DNA of 64,000 bases from Paenibacillus polymyxa (GCF_018614975.1 NZ_JAGGNR010000016.1:62001-126000); one strand, 5' to 3'. Shown: positions 44,193 to 53,877, numbered from the stretch's first letter. Notes: generated by a model not told the origin, from the letters alone. A program made the numbers and translations.

Positions 44193-44687
44193 GGTGCTAT
44201 GCGACCTCCTCTCTTTTAAACAGTTCTAGGTAATGATCGAATCTGGAACGTACCCTATTTTCTCGGACCTGAACGTCTTTCTTGAACGTCTCATCTATTG
44301 ATGCGTTTCGCATGATGTTATGATTACCGGCTGCCTTGTCAAAAACGCGTTTGCAGTATTGTCAGATGTTTTATAAATAGCACAGGGGATATGATCCCAT
44401 TATCAGATGTGATCGATAGTTTAAACAGATTGTCGCTAGTTACAAGTATGCTTAAGGACAGGACTTCTTGGCCCTGGTCTGCTGATAATCTTAGCAAATC
44501 TACTGGAGAATTGAAATGTACACAGATATGTTCGAGTCCCTGATGAACTGGAATTCTAATGAGAACACATAATCGAAATCGTTTTCTGACGTAAGCGTTT
44601 CTTTTTGGTAAAATAAAGGGGATAACCTGTTGGCCTGATCTGAATCATGAACCTTTTTAACACCATTTGCAGTAGGGAGGCTTTAAT
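44193..44687. other. Intergenic region before the oxidoreductase gene
   Basis: About 495 bases between divergent genes. It holds a weak cre-like CGAAATCGTTTTCT (near 44575, two mismatches) but no gene. The AraC regulator promoter lies on the left, about 44200-44350. Confidence 0.4.
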
Positions 44688-45689
44688 ATGACAGAAGTAG
44701 CGGGACGGGACAAAGTACGTTGGGGCATTATGGGCACGGGATGGATTGCATCCCAGTTTGCAAGGGATCTGGAGCATGCCGGGAACGCAGTGAAAGCAGC
44801 GGTAGGTTCACGGACAGCGGGAAGCGCGGAGAAGTTTGCAGCTGAATATGGTTTTGCACGCGCTTACGGTTCTTATGATGAGATGCTGCAAGATCCTGAG
44901 GTAGATATTATCTATGTGGCAACACCTCATCCTGTGCATAAGGAGAATGTAATGGCTTGTCTGGAGGCAGGTAAGGCGGTGCTCTGTGAAAAGCCGTTTA
45001 CGATGAATGCGCGTCAGTTGGAGCAACTGGTGGAGACGGCACGGGAGCGTAACCTTTTTCTGATGGAAGGAATGTGGACACGCTTTTTGCCGCCGATCGC
45101 TCAAGCCAGAGCATGGATTGCAGAGGGACGAATCGGTGAAGTACGTTTGCTTCAGGCAGACTTTGGATTCCGTGTCGGCTGGGAGCCGGAAGGAAGATTG
45201 CTTAATCCGGATCTGGGTGGGGGAGCTTTGCTGGATGCAGGAGTGTACCCGATTTCCTTTGCTTCCATGATCTTTGGCGAACAGCCCCAGCATGTGTGGA
45301 GCACAGCGAACATAGGAACGACAGGTGTGGATGAGCAGTTTTCCGTATTGTTGTCCTATTCCGAGGGACGTGCTGCATCACTTAGTGCTGCCATTCGTCT
45401 GAATCTCAGCAATGAAGCGATCATATACGGTACGGAAGGCAAGATCCGTTTACCTTTGTTCCTGGCGGGCAAAGAAGCCTATCTGCATGTGAACGGACAG
45501 GATGAGCCCGAGAAATTCACGGATGATCGAACATGTATTGGTTATGCTTTTGAGGCAGAAGAAGCGGGGCGCTGTATCCTGGAAGGCCGTACGGAGAGCC
45601 ATACCATTACACTGGATGAATCCCTGGAAATCATGAAGCTGATGGACACGATTCGAGGCCAGTGGGGATTGCGTTACAAATCGGAGTAA
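44688..45689 (+). CDS. Gfo/Idh/MocA family NAD(P)-dependent oxidoreductase
   Basis: 333 residues. N-terminal Rossmann fold: RWGIMGTGWIASQFARDL and the CEKPF motif (AVLCEKPFTMNA), whose Lys helps catalysis; the C-terminal alpha/beta domain has GGGALLDAGVYPI with the His replaced by a Tyr-type set. Acts on a sugar, inositol or related alcohol; substrate unknown. GGGAGG is 8 bases before the start. Twenty bases separate it from pcp, so they may be cotranscribed. Confidence 0.92.
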   Translation: MTEVAGRDKVRWGIMGTGWIASQFARDLEHAGNAVKAAVGSRTAGSAEKFAAEYGFARAYGSYDEMLQDPEVDIIYVATPHPVHKENVMACLEAGKAVLCEKPFTMNARQLEQLVETARERNLFLMEGMWTRFLPPIAQARAWIAEGRIGEVRLLQADFGFRVGWEPEGRLLNPDLGGGALLDAGVYPISFASMIFGEQPQHVWSTANIGTTGVDEQFSVLLSYSEGRAASLSAAIRLNLSNEAIIYGTEGKIRLPLFLAGKEAYLHVNGQDEPEKFTDDRTCIGYAFEAEEAGRCILEGRTESHTITLDESLEIMKLMDTIRGQWGLRYKSE

Positions 45690-45708
45690 CAGACAGGAGC
45701 TGACGTGG

Positions 45709-46332
45709 ATGGTGAAGATTCTGATATCCGGGTTTGAACCGTTTGGCGGGGATGCGGTGAATCCGACGGGGGCGTTAATGGAAGCTCTTGCAAACGAAGT
45801 GATGGAGGGTGCTGAGCTAAAAACAGTACTGTTGCCCGTGCACTTCGATGAATGTGCAGACCTGTTGATCGCAGAGATGGAAGCCTATCGGCCAGATGTG
45901 GTCATCGCCTGTGGGCTGGCCAAGGGCAGAACGTCCATCACACCGGAGCGGATTGCCGTTAATGTCAAAGACATTCCGCCTGGCTCCTACGCGGATAACC
46001 AGGGACAGCGTCCTGTGGATGAGCCGATTGTACAAGGAAGTCCGGACGGACTCTTCTCTACCTTGCCCATACGTGCCATGGTGAATGACATGTCCGCAGC
46101 GGGTATTCCAGCTACCGTGTCTAATACAGCAGGTACATATATCTGCAACAACACGATGTACCGGGTACTAGATCACATTCGAGTAGGGCAGCTTCCGATC
46201 CGTGCAGGATTTGTACACTTTCCCGCTTCAACAGAGATGGCTGTGTTGCAGCCTTCCGTCCCTTCGCTGCCTATTCCCATGATGCTGGATGCGCTGCGAA
46301 TTATGGTCCGAACGGTTGTGGAGGAATCGTAG
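45709..46332 (+). CDS. pcp: Pyroglutamyl-peptidase I
   Basis: 207 residues of the C15 cysteine peptidase family that removes N-terminal pyroglutamate from peptides in the cytoplasm. Triad: Glu80 in ITPERIAVN, Cys146 in TYICNN and His170 in GFVHFPAS; the opening ISGFEPFGG is the family mark. The length is normal. ACAGGAGC lies 10 bases before the ATG. Ends at a shared terminator. Confidence 0.96.
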   Translation: MVKILISGFEPFGGDAVNPTGALMEALANEVMEGAELKTVLLPVHFDECADLLIAEMEAYRPDVVIACGLAKGRTSITPERIAVNVKDIPPGSYADNQGQRPVDEPIVQGSPDGLFSTLPIRAMVNDMSAAGIPATVSNTAGTYICNNTMYRVLDHIRVGQLPIRAGFVHFPASTEMAVLQPSVPSLPIPMMLDALRIMVRTVVEES

Positions 46333-46458
46333 GAAATGGTTGTGAGAGAAGACTTGGTTAAGAGGAAGAGAAGTGGGTTTGAAGGGTTTGAATGGATACA
46401 GTAGGGTTCAGGATGAAGTAGAGTAAAGTAAGCGTTCTTTCTATTGAAAAAGTCAAAA

Positions 46459-46506
46459 AAAGAGCTGTCCCATCGTCATAAGTCTGACGTTAGGGGACAG
46501 CTCTTT
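46459..46506. terminator. Bidirectional terminator between pcp and mqnD
   Basis: AAAGAGCTGTCCC (46459-46471) pairs with its complement at 46494-46506. Runs of A and T flank it. Confidence 0.9.
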
Positions 46507-46521
46507 CTATGTCGTGTGTTG

Positions 46522-47364
46522 TTAGATTCGCAACAGATCAAGGTCGAACTCGGGAACGAGTCCTTCTTTCATGGCACGACCAAGCAGTGCAGTGATTGCA
46601 CCGTAACCATCATCACCCAGGTTGGCGCTGAATTCGTTAACATACAGTCCGATATGCTGTGCAGCTACGTCAGGGTCCATTTCTTGGGCATGTTCCATAA
46701 CGTATGCTCTCGACTCATCCGGGTGCGCCCAAGCATATTCAACGGAGGCACGTGCCCATCCGGCGAGGGCATGAGCATCCAGGTTACGACGTGCAATGAT
46801 TGCTCCAAGTGGAATGGGCAAGCCTGTGTCGCTTTCCCACCAGTTCCCGAGATCTGTCATCAGCTTGAGATCGTAGTTCTGGTACGTGAAGCGTGCTTCA
46901 TGGATAACAAGTCCGGCATCGATCTTGCCGTCCCGCACAGCAGGCATGATCTGGTCAAATGGCATGACAACAATTTCACCTACGCCGCCAGGAACATTTT
47001 GCGCTGCCCACAGACGGAATAACAGATAAGCTGTCGAGCGTTCGCTCGGCACAGCAACCCGTCGACCAGACAGGTAGCTAGGATCAGTGGTACCGTTAGC
47101 GGTAAGAACGAGTGGTCCGCATCCTCTGCCGAGTGCGCCTCCAGCAGGAAGCAGAGCATAGTCAGATAACACGTATGGCAATGCTGCATATGATATTTTC
47201 ATCACTTCAGGTGTGTCGGGTCCATCGGGATTTGCCGCCAGACCATTGGTAATATCAATATCAGCATAACGGACATCCAGCTCAGGTGCGCCCGGGATCA
47301 ACCCGTGCACCCACGCGTGGAAGATAAATGTATCATTGGGACAAGGGGAAAATGCAATTTTCAT
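46522..47364 (-). CDS. mqnD: 1,4-dihydroxy-6-naphthoate synthase MqnD
   Basis: 280 residues from ATG 47364, which overlaps the end of the mqnB gene and follows GGGAGG. It belongs to the MqnA/MqnD periplasmic-binding fold family: IAFSPCPNDTFIFHA, then PALPYVLSDYALLP-like and GLVIHEARFTY, with the conserved His. It makes 1,4-dihydroxy-6-naphthoate from cyclic dehypoxanthinyl futalosine in the futalosine route to menaquinone. MqnA, MqnC and MqnE are not in the window. Confidence 0.94.
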   Translation of the reverse strand: MKIAFSPCPNDTFIFHAWVHGLIPGAPELDVRYADIDITNGLAANPDGPDTPEVMKISYAALPYVLSDYALLPAGGALGRGCGPLVLTANGTTDPSYLSGRRVAVPSERSTAYLLFRLWAAQNVPGGVGEIVVMPFDQIMPAVRDGKIDAGLVIHEARFTYQNYDLKLMTDLGNWWESDTGLPIPLGAIIARRNLDAHALAGWARASVEYAWAHPDESRAYVMEHAQEMDPDVAAQHIGLYVNEFSANLGDDGYGAITALLGRAMKEGLVPEFDLDLLRI

Positions 47365-48266
47365 GATGTAATAACCTCCCGTAAAATGGAACTTGCAGCC
47401 TGAAGCGCACCCAGGGCATCCTTGATGCGCCAAGCGTCGCGGTCGCGTGGACCGACCGCGTTGGATATGGCCCGCAGTTCGAGTGCTGGCACGCCGAACT
47501 GCTGGGCAGCTGTTGCCACGCCGAAGCCTTCCATGCCTTCGGCTGCGGCATCCGGCACGCGGCGCAATAGCTCCGCGGCCGTCTCCGCTGTTCCGGTCGC
47601 CGTGGACACGGTGACCGCAGTGCCTCCGCTGACAGCGAGCCCGGCCCGCTGCAGCTCATGGCGCAGGCGAGCGGCAAGCTCCGCGTCTGCCGCCACAATG
47701 GACGAGCCGAAGCCGAGCTCGTCCACACTGAGGAAGCCGTCTGGCGTCTGCGAGCCCAGATCGGCGGCAACCATGGCGTCGGCTACCACGAGGGAGCCGA
47801 CGTCTGCCCGGCCGGGGAACCCGCCGCCGATGCCGGCACTGATCACCAGCATGTAGGCTGGTGAATATCCGGCCCCGGCAAGGGGCCCCGGCCTTGAAGA
47901 TGTGGCAGATGTCTGTGCCACATCGGATGGGCTTGGCGCGGTGGAACCCTGCGCCAACGCCCTAGTGCTTGCAGCCGCTACGGCATATGCCAATGTAGCG
48001 GCTGTTCCCGCTGCGGCCGAGGCTGGGCCAACGCCCGCAGCGATGACGTCAAATCGTTCCGCGGCCGTGTCTCCCAAACCACGGAGGACCGCATCTTTTT
48101 CCGCATCCACCGCGGTTACAATTAACACACGTTGTGACGAACTTGCTTGGACCGGACTTATATCTGAAGTGTTTATTTCCCCAGTTAAATCCCCGTGGTG
48201 TCCACTAGTCTCGAATGATGCGTTCGCTTTATTATTCTGAGCTGCATCCTGTCTATGTTCATTCAT
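47361..48266 (-). CDS. mqnB: Futalosine hydrolase MqnB
   Basis: 301 residues of the nucleoside phosphorylase fold. Seen: VLIVTAVDAEKDAV, AGVGPASAAAGTAATL, ISAGIGGGFPG and the GMEGFGVATAA/ELRAISN end. It removes hypoxanthine from futalosine. Two odd parts: an extra N-terminal ~45 residues (charged, low-complexity) before the fold, and a ~35-residue insert (ALAQGSTAPSPSDVAQTS) in the middle. The 3' two thirds are clearly more GC-rich than neighbours. It overlaps mqnD by four bases. Confidence 0.9.
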   Translation of the reverse strand: MNEHRQDAAQNNKANASFETSGHHGDLTGEINTSDISPVQASSSQRVLIVTAVDAEKDAVLRGLGDTAAERFDVIAAGVGPASAAAGTAATLAYAVAAASTRALAQGSTAPSPSDVAQTSATSSRPGPLAGAGYSPAYMLVISAGIGGGFPGRADVGSLVVADAMVAADLGSQTPDGFLSVDELGFGSSIVAADAELAARLRHELQRAGLAVSGGTAVTVSTATGTAETAAELLRRVPDAAAEGMEGFGVATAAQQFGVPALELRAISNAVGPRDRDAWRIKDALGALQAASSILREVITS

Positions 48267-48458
48267 ATCGGATTCTCCTTGTGAGGTATTAGAAGTGTAA
48301 CATATGCTTCCATAGTATCTTTCTTACAGCAAGCTTCTAGTTATACTTCTTAGGGGTATTACTGACTTTTATATTTCCGTGTAAATGTATAGTTCAACTG
48401 ATATAAATGGAATTCGGAGATATATATGTCCACTAAAAAAGGACATTTATCTTAATTT

Positions 48459-48622
48459 TGTCTTTCAAAGAGTGGACACTTTTTCTAAAAAGGTACTATA
48501 TCACCCCAGGAATATGAAACACTACATATAGATGTTTTCAGAATTAAAATTAAAAATGATCTATATGTAGCATATCAATTCCAGGTTGATTGCTCATGTC
48601 TGTGTCCACCCTTTGAAAGACA
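48459..48622. repeat. Large imperfect inverted repeat (164 bp)
   Basis: The ends TGTCTTTCAAAGAGTGGACA.. (48459-48479) and the right arm (48602-48622) are complementary over 21 bases with one mismatch. An inner arm from CCAGGAATATG (48506-48533) pairs with the segment up to CAATTCCAGG (48559-48585). Possible identities: a MITE, or a structured RNA. No protein is encoded. Confidence 0.6.
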
Positions 48623-49161
48623 TATCTAAAATATGTATACTCAGTGCGGACAGCACGAGTTAGCACTCTATACGAATAAATAAACGATTAAAAAGGCTGA
48701 AGACTGCTCTGACCCAATCAATGCTAAAATCATATATCGACCTTCGGATTTTAGACCAACAAGCCAAACGTACAACAGACCTAACAATCAATCAGATTAA
48801 ACGCGCACAAAAAAGTAACAAAGATACAGTGATTACTGAACATTCATCTCCATCATAACGGAAGGGGAAAGACCTGAACAACCTTTGCATGTAATTCTGT
48901 CAAAAGTGGTCAAGCCAAGGTTTCGGGTACCGTATCACTTCAAGTAGCCACATCTAGCCACATCGCTTCAGATAGCCTTTTTACCTCATTTCATGTGAAT
49001 GCCACCCTGATCGAGTCCCACCCTAAGCCAGAATGAACCTGCTTTCCCAAATTATATATGTCAAATATACCATATGATCTATCTTTCTTAACGTACTCCC
49101 AATAAAACAAGAAGTCAAAGTCAATGGTTGACAATCTGATTTTACTGTATTAATAATAGTA

Positions 49162-49203
49162 GTACAGTTAATACACCTAAGAGTTGAATACGTACAGTTG
49201 TAC
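49162..49203. promoter_or_regulatory. Two GTACAGTT sites upstream of the GntR cassette
   Basis: GTACAGTT at 49162 and again at 49192, 30 bases apart (three helical turns); the second is part of the perfect inverted repeat GTACAGTTGTAC. They lie about 110-145 bp before the GntR gene, as an operator might. Confidence 0.4.
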
Positions 49204-49308
49204 AGCTTAGGTAACGCCTTTTTACACCCAGATATTTGCACATACACCTCAGATACAGTCATGTAAACCCATAGGGTATTTCACACATTTACAGAAAGGA
49301 GGTGCGGG

Positions 49309-49698
49309 ATGTTCGAATTAGATGTACGCAGCCGTAAGGCGATCTACGAGCAACTAGTGGACAAAGTCAAAGAAATGATCGTATACGGTATTCTAAAGCC
49401 CGACGAGCAGCTTCCTTCCGTTCGTGCGTTATCCACGCAGCTGACCGTGAATCCAAATACGATTCAGAAAGCGTATCGTGAGCTTGAACGTGAAGGTTAC
49501 ATTTATTCTTTGCAGGGAAAAGGGAGCTTCGTATCATCGTCAGTGGAACATCCGAATGAAGCCATGAGAGATGAGATCAGAGAGTCTCTGGTGAAGTTGA
49601 TTGCAGAAGCTTCGTATTCCGGTTTGACCAAAGCGGATATGACGCTTTTGTTTGAGGAAGCGATGGCCCGTATAGAGAAGGAGGAGCCTCATGATTGA
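49309..49698 (+). CDS. GntR family regulator (YtrA type)
   Basis: 129 residues with the short YtrA-type layout: wHTH with PDEQLPSVRALSTQLTVNPNTIQKAYRELEREGYIY at residues 27-62 and a small helical C-terminal part. AAGGAGGTG precedes it by 5-7 bases. It overlaps the ATPase gene by eight bases. In Bacillus, YtrA represses an ABC cassette that responds to cell-wall antibiotics. Confidence 0.93.
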   Translation: MFELDVRSRKAIYEQLVDKVKEMIVYGILKPDEQLPSVRALSTQLTVNPNTIQKAYRELEREGYIYSLQGKGSFVSSSVEHPNEAMRDEIRESLVKLIAEASYSGLTKADMTLLFEEAMARIEKEEPHD

Positions 49699-50593
49699 GC
49701 TGAATCAAGTCGTCAAAGCGTTTGAACAGGAAAAGGCAGTGGATGGCGTAACGATGCACATACATAAGGGGTCGATCTATGGTTTGCTCGGTTCCAACGG
49801 GGCAGGAAAGACATCGCTGCTCAAAATGATGGCTGGCATTTACCGTCAGGACAGCGGGACTGTTCGTATCGAAGATGCTGAAATTTATGAAAATATGGAT
49901 CTCAAAGGCCGTACCATTTTCATGGCCGATTCGCCCTACTTTTTCCCGCAATCTTCGATAACTCAGATGGCTACATTTTATCGTTCCGTATATCCGCGCT
50001 GGAATGAGGAACGGTTCAAGCAACTGGCTACCGTGTTCAAACTGGATGTAAAACGCAAGTTACATCGCATGTCCAAAGGTATGCGCCGTCAGGCAGCCGT
50101 ATGGCTGGGACTTAGCTGTATGCCTGAAGTGCTGCTGATGGATGAGCCGATTGACGGCCTCGACCCGGTCATGCGCCAGCAGATCAAAAACCTGCTGTTC
50201 CAGGAAGCAGCTGAGCGTCAGGTAACCATTGTCATCTCGTCGCACAACTTGCGTGAAATCGAAGATCTGTGTGACCATGTGGCGATTATGCACAAAGGCC
50301 GAATTATTGTAGAGAAGGATCTTGATGATCTGAAGGCAGATACGCATAAAATCCAGGTTGCTTTCCGCCACCCGGACCATGCCAAAGCTATGGATGAGCA
50401 GATTGATATTTTGCATGAAGAGAAACGGGGAAGTGTATCCCTGTACATTGTCAAAGGCAACCGACAACAGGTAACGGACCAATTCCGTATACATGATCCG
50501 TATCTGCTGGATGTACTACCTTTGACGCTCGAAGAAATCTTTATCTATGAAATGGAGGACGCAGGGTATGACATTCAACCGATTGTTCTGTAA
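49691..50593 (+). CDS. ABC transporter ATP-binding protein (YtrB type)
   Basis: 300 residues. Walker A GSNGAGKTSLL, signature MSKGMRRQAAVWLGL (the classic LSGGQ is changed), Walker B VLLMDEPIDGLDP and the switch His in VISSHNLREI. A C-terminal ~80 residues follow the ATPase. It overlaps the permease gene by 26 bases, so they are tightly coupled. Confidence 0.93.
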   Translation: MIELNQVVKAFEQEKAVDGVTMHIHKGSIYGLLGSNGAGKTSLLKMMAGIYRQDSGTVRIEDAEIYENMDLKGRTIFMADSPYFFPQSSITQMATFYRSVYPRWNEERFKQLATVFKLDVKRKLHRMSKGMRRQAAVWLGLSCMPEVLLMDEPIDGLDPVMRQQIKNLLFQEAAERQVTIVISSHNLREIEDLCDHVAIMHKGRIIVEKDLDDLKADTHKIQVAFRHPDHAKAMDEQIDILHEEKRGSVSLYIVKGNRQQVTDQFRIHDPYLLDVLPLTLEEIFIYEMEDAGYDIQPIVL

Positions 50594-52592
50594 CCGGGGC
50601 ATCCTGATCCAAAATTTCAGACAGCATGGATGGATAGGCATCCTGTACCTGATCACATTGCTGTTCTCGTTACCGTTATATATCGCTACCGAGTACAGGG
50701 ACGTGCCACAACAGATTACAAGTTTGTTTCAAGCTAATGGTGAAGTGCAGATTCTGTTCGCTATTACACTACCCGTAGCGGCTGGAATCTTCCTTTTTCG
50801 GTATATTCAGTCCGGTGCACCTTCGGATCTGTTCCATAGTTTGCCGTTACGTCGTAAACATCTGTTAACGGTTAATCTGTTGACCGGATATGCCATGATC
50901 CTGATTCCAATCTGGATTACAACTGCGATTACCGGCTGGGTATGGGCAGTACTGGATCAACCTGCTTTTCTGTTCGATGGCAGTACAATCTGGATGTGGG
51001 GCTTGAGCATGAGTATTTTCTCGCTATTTATGTTCATGCTAACTGTGGCGGTGGGCATGTGTATTGGTCAATCTGTATTGCAGGGACTCACCGTGTACGC
51101 GCTCCTCTTGTTACCTGTTGTCGTGTGGTTCATTATGTCACTTCATCTCCAGCATTATTTGCTCGGATATCCATACGATGAATTGGGACGTAATGCGGAA
51201 ATGTCACTTGTTCTTCGTATGGCTTCAATCAGTTATTCTCCTGTTGTTAATGGAGAACTTATAATCTATTCGATATTTGCAATCCTGTTTATTCCTCTAA
51301 CCTATGTGCTTTATGCGAAGAGGCAGGTTGAATCTGCTACTCAAGCCGTTACGTTTACTCTTGTGAAACCTATATTCCGTTTTGGTTTAATGTTTACGCT
51401 GGTTCTGATTGGCGGAGGTTACTTTACAATGATTGCTCCAAGAGGATCAGCTGGATGGGGAATCTTCGGATATATCCTCGGCGGAATTGTAGGTTACATC
51501 GTTGCCGAGATGATTATTCGCAAAACATGGCTGATCTGGAGCAGCAGGCTGCTACCCAAGCTGATTCTATATGGTATCATCGCTGGTCTGATACTGTACG
51601 TACCTATTGCCGACTGGAATGGATACGCCGCTCGAGTGCCTGAAATGAGCAAGGTGAACAGCATCAAGCTTGGTGGGGAGAGTTATACCTACAGTAAGGG
51701 TGTCACTCAGAAAAAGGACGATGCTCACCTCTATTCTAATGATCCGGAATACATGGGTGCAGTTATCGATCTACATCAAAAAATCGTGGATTCCGATCTT
51801 CCTTTACTGAATGATCCGATCAATCCAGGTATGCGTAATGATGAGTATGTATTTATTAACTACAAGCTGGATAACGGTAAGGTAATGAAACGTAAATACT
51901 ATATTCCAGAAGCCGAATTCCATCAGGAATTAATGGCTCTGAAACAGTCCCAGGATTACAAAAGAGTCGCCTTTGAAACGTATAAGCTGGATGAAGATGC
52001 ATTAAGTTTCGGCATTCGCTCTGCCATAAGTTCATACCGGAAGGTTTATATTAGCAATCCGGAGCAAGTCCGTGAGTTCAAAGCATTGTTGAAACAGGAC
52101 ATTTTGGATCAGACCTATGAAGAACAGCGCTCCCCGTGGCAGTCGTTTGCTTACGCGGAGATGAATCAGGATTCGTCTTCCAAAGATCCATTTCAACCGA
52201 GGGAGATGTGGAATTTTGAGATCAAACCTAGCTATGATCGGGTATTGGCTTGGCTGAAGGATAACAAATTATACGACCAGTTGCTTGTCCAGGCAGACGA
52301 GATTGTCTCCGCTCAGTTTGCGAAGCAGGAGATTAACAGTCCGGGTTCGCTTCAGTGGACTACTCCGCAGCCAGAATATATCGATGGGAGTCTTAGCATC
52401 AAGAAGCAGGTCGCGACCAAAAACAAAAAAATCATTAGCGATCTACTCAATCGTCAACGGTCGGGTTATCTAACAGAGAAAGATACCATCTATCAGATCA
52501 AGTTGAATGTAACTCGTGGCGAGAACATCTATATGATGCTGAAAGAAGAGGATCTGACCGCGGAAATGAAAGCTATTTTGGTCAATCAATAA
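50568..52592 (+). CDS. ABC-2 type permease with large extracellular domain (DUF6449-like)
   Basis: 674 residues from ATG 50568 with GGAGG at 50553. About eight to ten membrane helices occupy residues 20-360, followed by a soluble domain (about 370-670) which I place in the DUF6449 type; it includes a NYKLDNGKVMKRKYYIP strand. This permease lacks ATPase parts and would use the YtrB-type gene. The cassette resembles the antibiotic-stress ytr system of Bacillus. The permease genes are often two; here only one. Confidence 0.85.
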   Translation: MTFNRLFCNRGILIQNFRQHGWIGILYLITLLFSLPLYIATEYRDVPQQITSLFQANGEVQILFAITLPVAAGIFLFRYIQSGAPSDLFHSLPLRRKHLLTVNLLTGYAMILIPIWITTAITGWVWAVLDQPAFLFDGSTIWMWGLSMSIFSLFMFMLTVAVGMCIGQSVLQGLTVYALLLLPVVVWFIMSLHLQHYLLGYPYDELGRNAEMSLVLRMASISYSPVVNGELIIYSIFAILFIPLTYVLYAKRQVESATQAVTFTLVKPIFRFGLMFTLVLIGGGYFTMIAPRGSAGWGIFGYILGGIVGYIVAEMIIRKTWLIWSSRLLPKLILYGIIAGLILYVPIADWNGYAARVPEMSKVNSIKLGGESYTYSKGVTQKKDDAHLYSNDPEYMGAVIDLHQKIVDSDLPLLNDPINPGMRNDEYVFINYKLDNGKVMKRKYYIPEAEFHQELMALKQSQDYKRVAFETYKLDEDALSFGIRSAISSYRKVYISNPEQVREFKALLKQDILDQTYEEQRSPWQSFAYAEMNQDSSSKDPFQPREMWNFEIKPSYDRVLAWLKDNKLYDQLLVQADEIVSAQFAKQEINSPGSLQWTTPQPEYIDGSLSIKKQVATKNKKIISDLLNRQRSGYLTEKDTIYQIKLNVTRGENIYMMLKEEDLTAEMKAILVNQ

Positions 52593-52771
52593 GCTGAGTT
52601 GTATCAGTTGTTAACTATAAGCGGGAAGGGTTCTCCCGTTGATCAAAGGTTTGATATTAGTACAGTGAAACCAGATTTACTTGACCAGATACAACGAATG
52701 GAATATATTAGAAAAAGGTAAGGTTCGAGCGACTCGTTCAATCGAATCTCATATGGAACGGCTTATGAGGG

Positions 52772-52819
52772 AAGCACCCGTAAGAGCAGGCAAATGCCTG
52801 ACTTGCGGGTGCTTTTTTT
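52772..52819 (+). terminator. Terminator after the GntR/ABC cassette
   Basis: AAGCACCCGTAAG pairs with CTTGCGGGTGCTT, with an inner CAGGCA/TGCCTG stem, and seven T follow. Confidence 0.92.
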
Positions 52820-52881
52820 GTCGTTCGCTGATTTCGTTGGCTATTCTGCTAAGTATTTTAGAAGAAAGGATGTAGAGACGG

Positions 52882-53877
52882 ATGCAAACAGAAGCGCGGA
52901 AGGAAACGATAACTGATCAGGAGGCCATGGCATGTTGTTCTTCCTTATTGGAACGAGCAAGCGGATATGACTTCATAGAACAACATGGCTTAGTGCAAGA
53001 AAAGAAGGGGCGACAGCATAATGGTCAATTGTCATCATTCGCTCATCTTATTTTCGGATCACGCCTGCTTATAGGGCTTGTGATTCTGTTCAGCGCAGGC
53101 ACGATTTATTTTGCTTCAACAGCCGAGGCAGCGGGCATAGATCTTGGCGTCACAGCGCAGAAAGCCTGGGACTCCGTATTAAACAAAGCCGATGCACAAA
53201 CCAAGTTAAGGTTGAAGCAAGCGTACGAGAAAGTGGGGAACTGGAAGACACAAGAGCAGGCGTGGGAACAAAAAATAAAGACACTTCATGCCGCCAATAC
53301 CGCGGAATTGGAGCGATTACGTGTAGAAATAAGACAAACCGATGATGCGAAGGTCGCAGCTATAGCTGAAAAGGTAAAGCAGACCCAAGCCCGATATGAA
53401 CCCCTATTTGCTCTCTACAGTTCAGTCAATAGACAGCTGGATGCAGCCAAAGCTATCAAAAATAAGGAATGGAGTGCAGCAATCCGCACGCAGGCCGAGA
53501 CGTTGAGACCCGTTGTGAAGCTTGCCAGAGAAGACATCCGGATCAAGAAAAAGGAACTTGCCGAAGCACGTAAACGGAAGAGCGCTGAAATAAAACGTTT
53601 ACGAGTTATGCTAGCAGGGGCTGACTCCGCGAAGAAACAGATTCAAACGGCTAAAAAACAGGCAAGTCTGGCAAAAGAACGATATTCCAACGCTCTACAA
53701 CAGTTCAAACAGAGTACAAAGCAAGGCCAAACGTCACGTGTACTCAGCTCATTGAACACTTTGGCTTCTGCAGCAGAGAAGTGGACAGGCACAAAACAAA
53801 ATATTCATACACTGGAGCAAAAAGTATCCACTACGTATGTGAAAGTCAGACAGGAAATTGCTAAGAGACCCAAATAA
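52882..53877 (+). CDS. Membrane-anchored coiled-coil protein of unknown function
   Basis: 331 residues. A cytoplasmic N terminus (1-60) with two Cys, one helix at about 62-82, then a long outside part that is nearly all alpha-helical with many Lys/Ala/Glu/Gln (for example AKVAAIAEKVKQTQARYEPLF and EARKRKSAEIKRLRVMLAG), predicted as coiled coil. A region after the helix (STAEAAGIDLG) looks like a processed signal-peptide end, but the membrane anchor may stay. No family recognised. It is downstream of a strong terminator and precedes an esterase by 80 bp. Confidence 0.65.
   Translation: MQTEARKETITDQEAMACCSSLLERASGYDFIEQHGLVQEKKGRQHNGQLSSFAHLIFGSRLLIGLVILFSAGTIYFASTAEAAGIDLGVTAQKAWDSVLNKADAQTKLRLKQAYEKVGNWKTQEQAWEQKIKTLHAANTAELERLRVEIRQTDDAKVAAIAEKVKQTQARYEPLFALYSSVNRQLDAAKAIKNKEWSAAIRTQAETLRPVVKLAREDIRIKKKELAEARKRKSAEIKRLRVMLAGADSAKKQIQTAKKQASLAKERYSNALQQFKQSTKQGQTSRVLSSLNTLASAAEKWTGTKQNIHTLEQKVSTTYVKVRQEIAKRPK

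Larger units (their letters stand above)
48267..49308. other. 1-kb non-coding AT-rich region
   Basis: No gene is supported here. It holds a large inverted repeat (48459-48622), a small hairpin TGTCCactaaaaaaGGACA (about 48427-48444), a tandem TAGCCACATC pair (48945-48964), and, near the right end, a TTGACA-17-TAATAA promoter shape (about 49128). It carries the promoter of mqnB on the left. Confidence 0.5.

Noticed and set aside
48945-48964. Tandem TAGCCACATC pair as a CRISPR-like or satellite array
   Set aside because: Only two units, no spacers, too short for any class.
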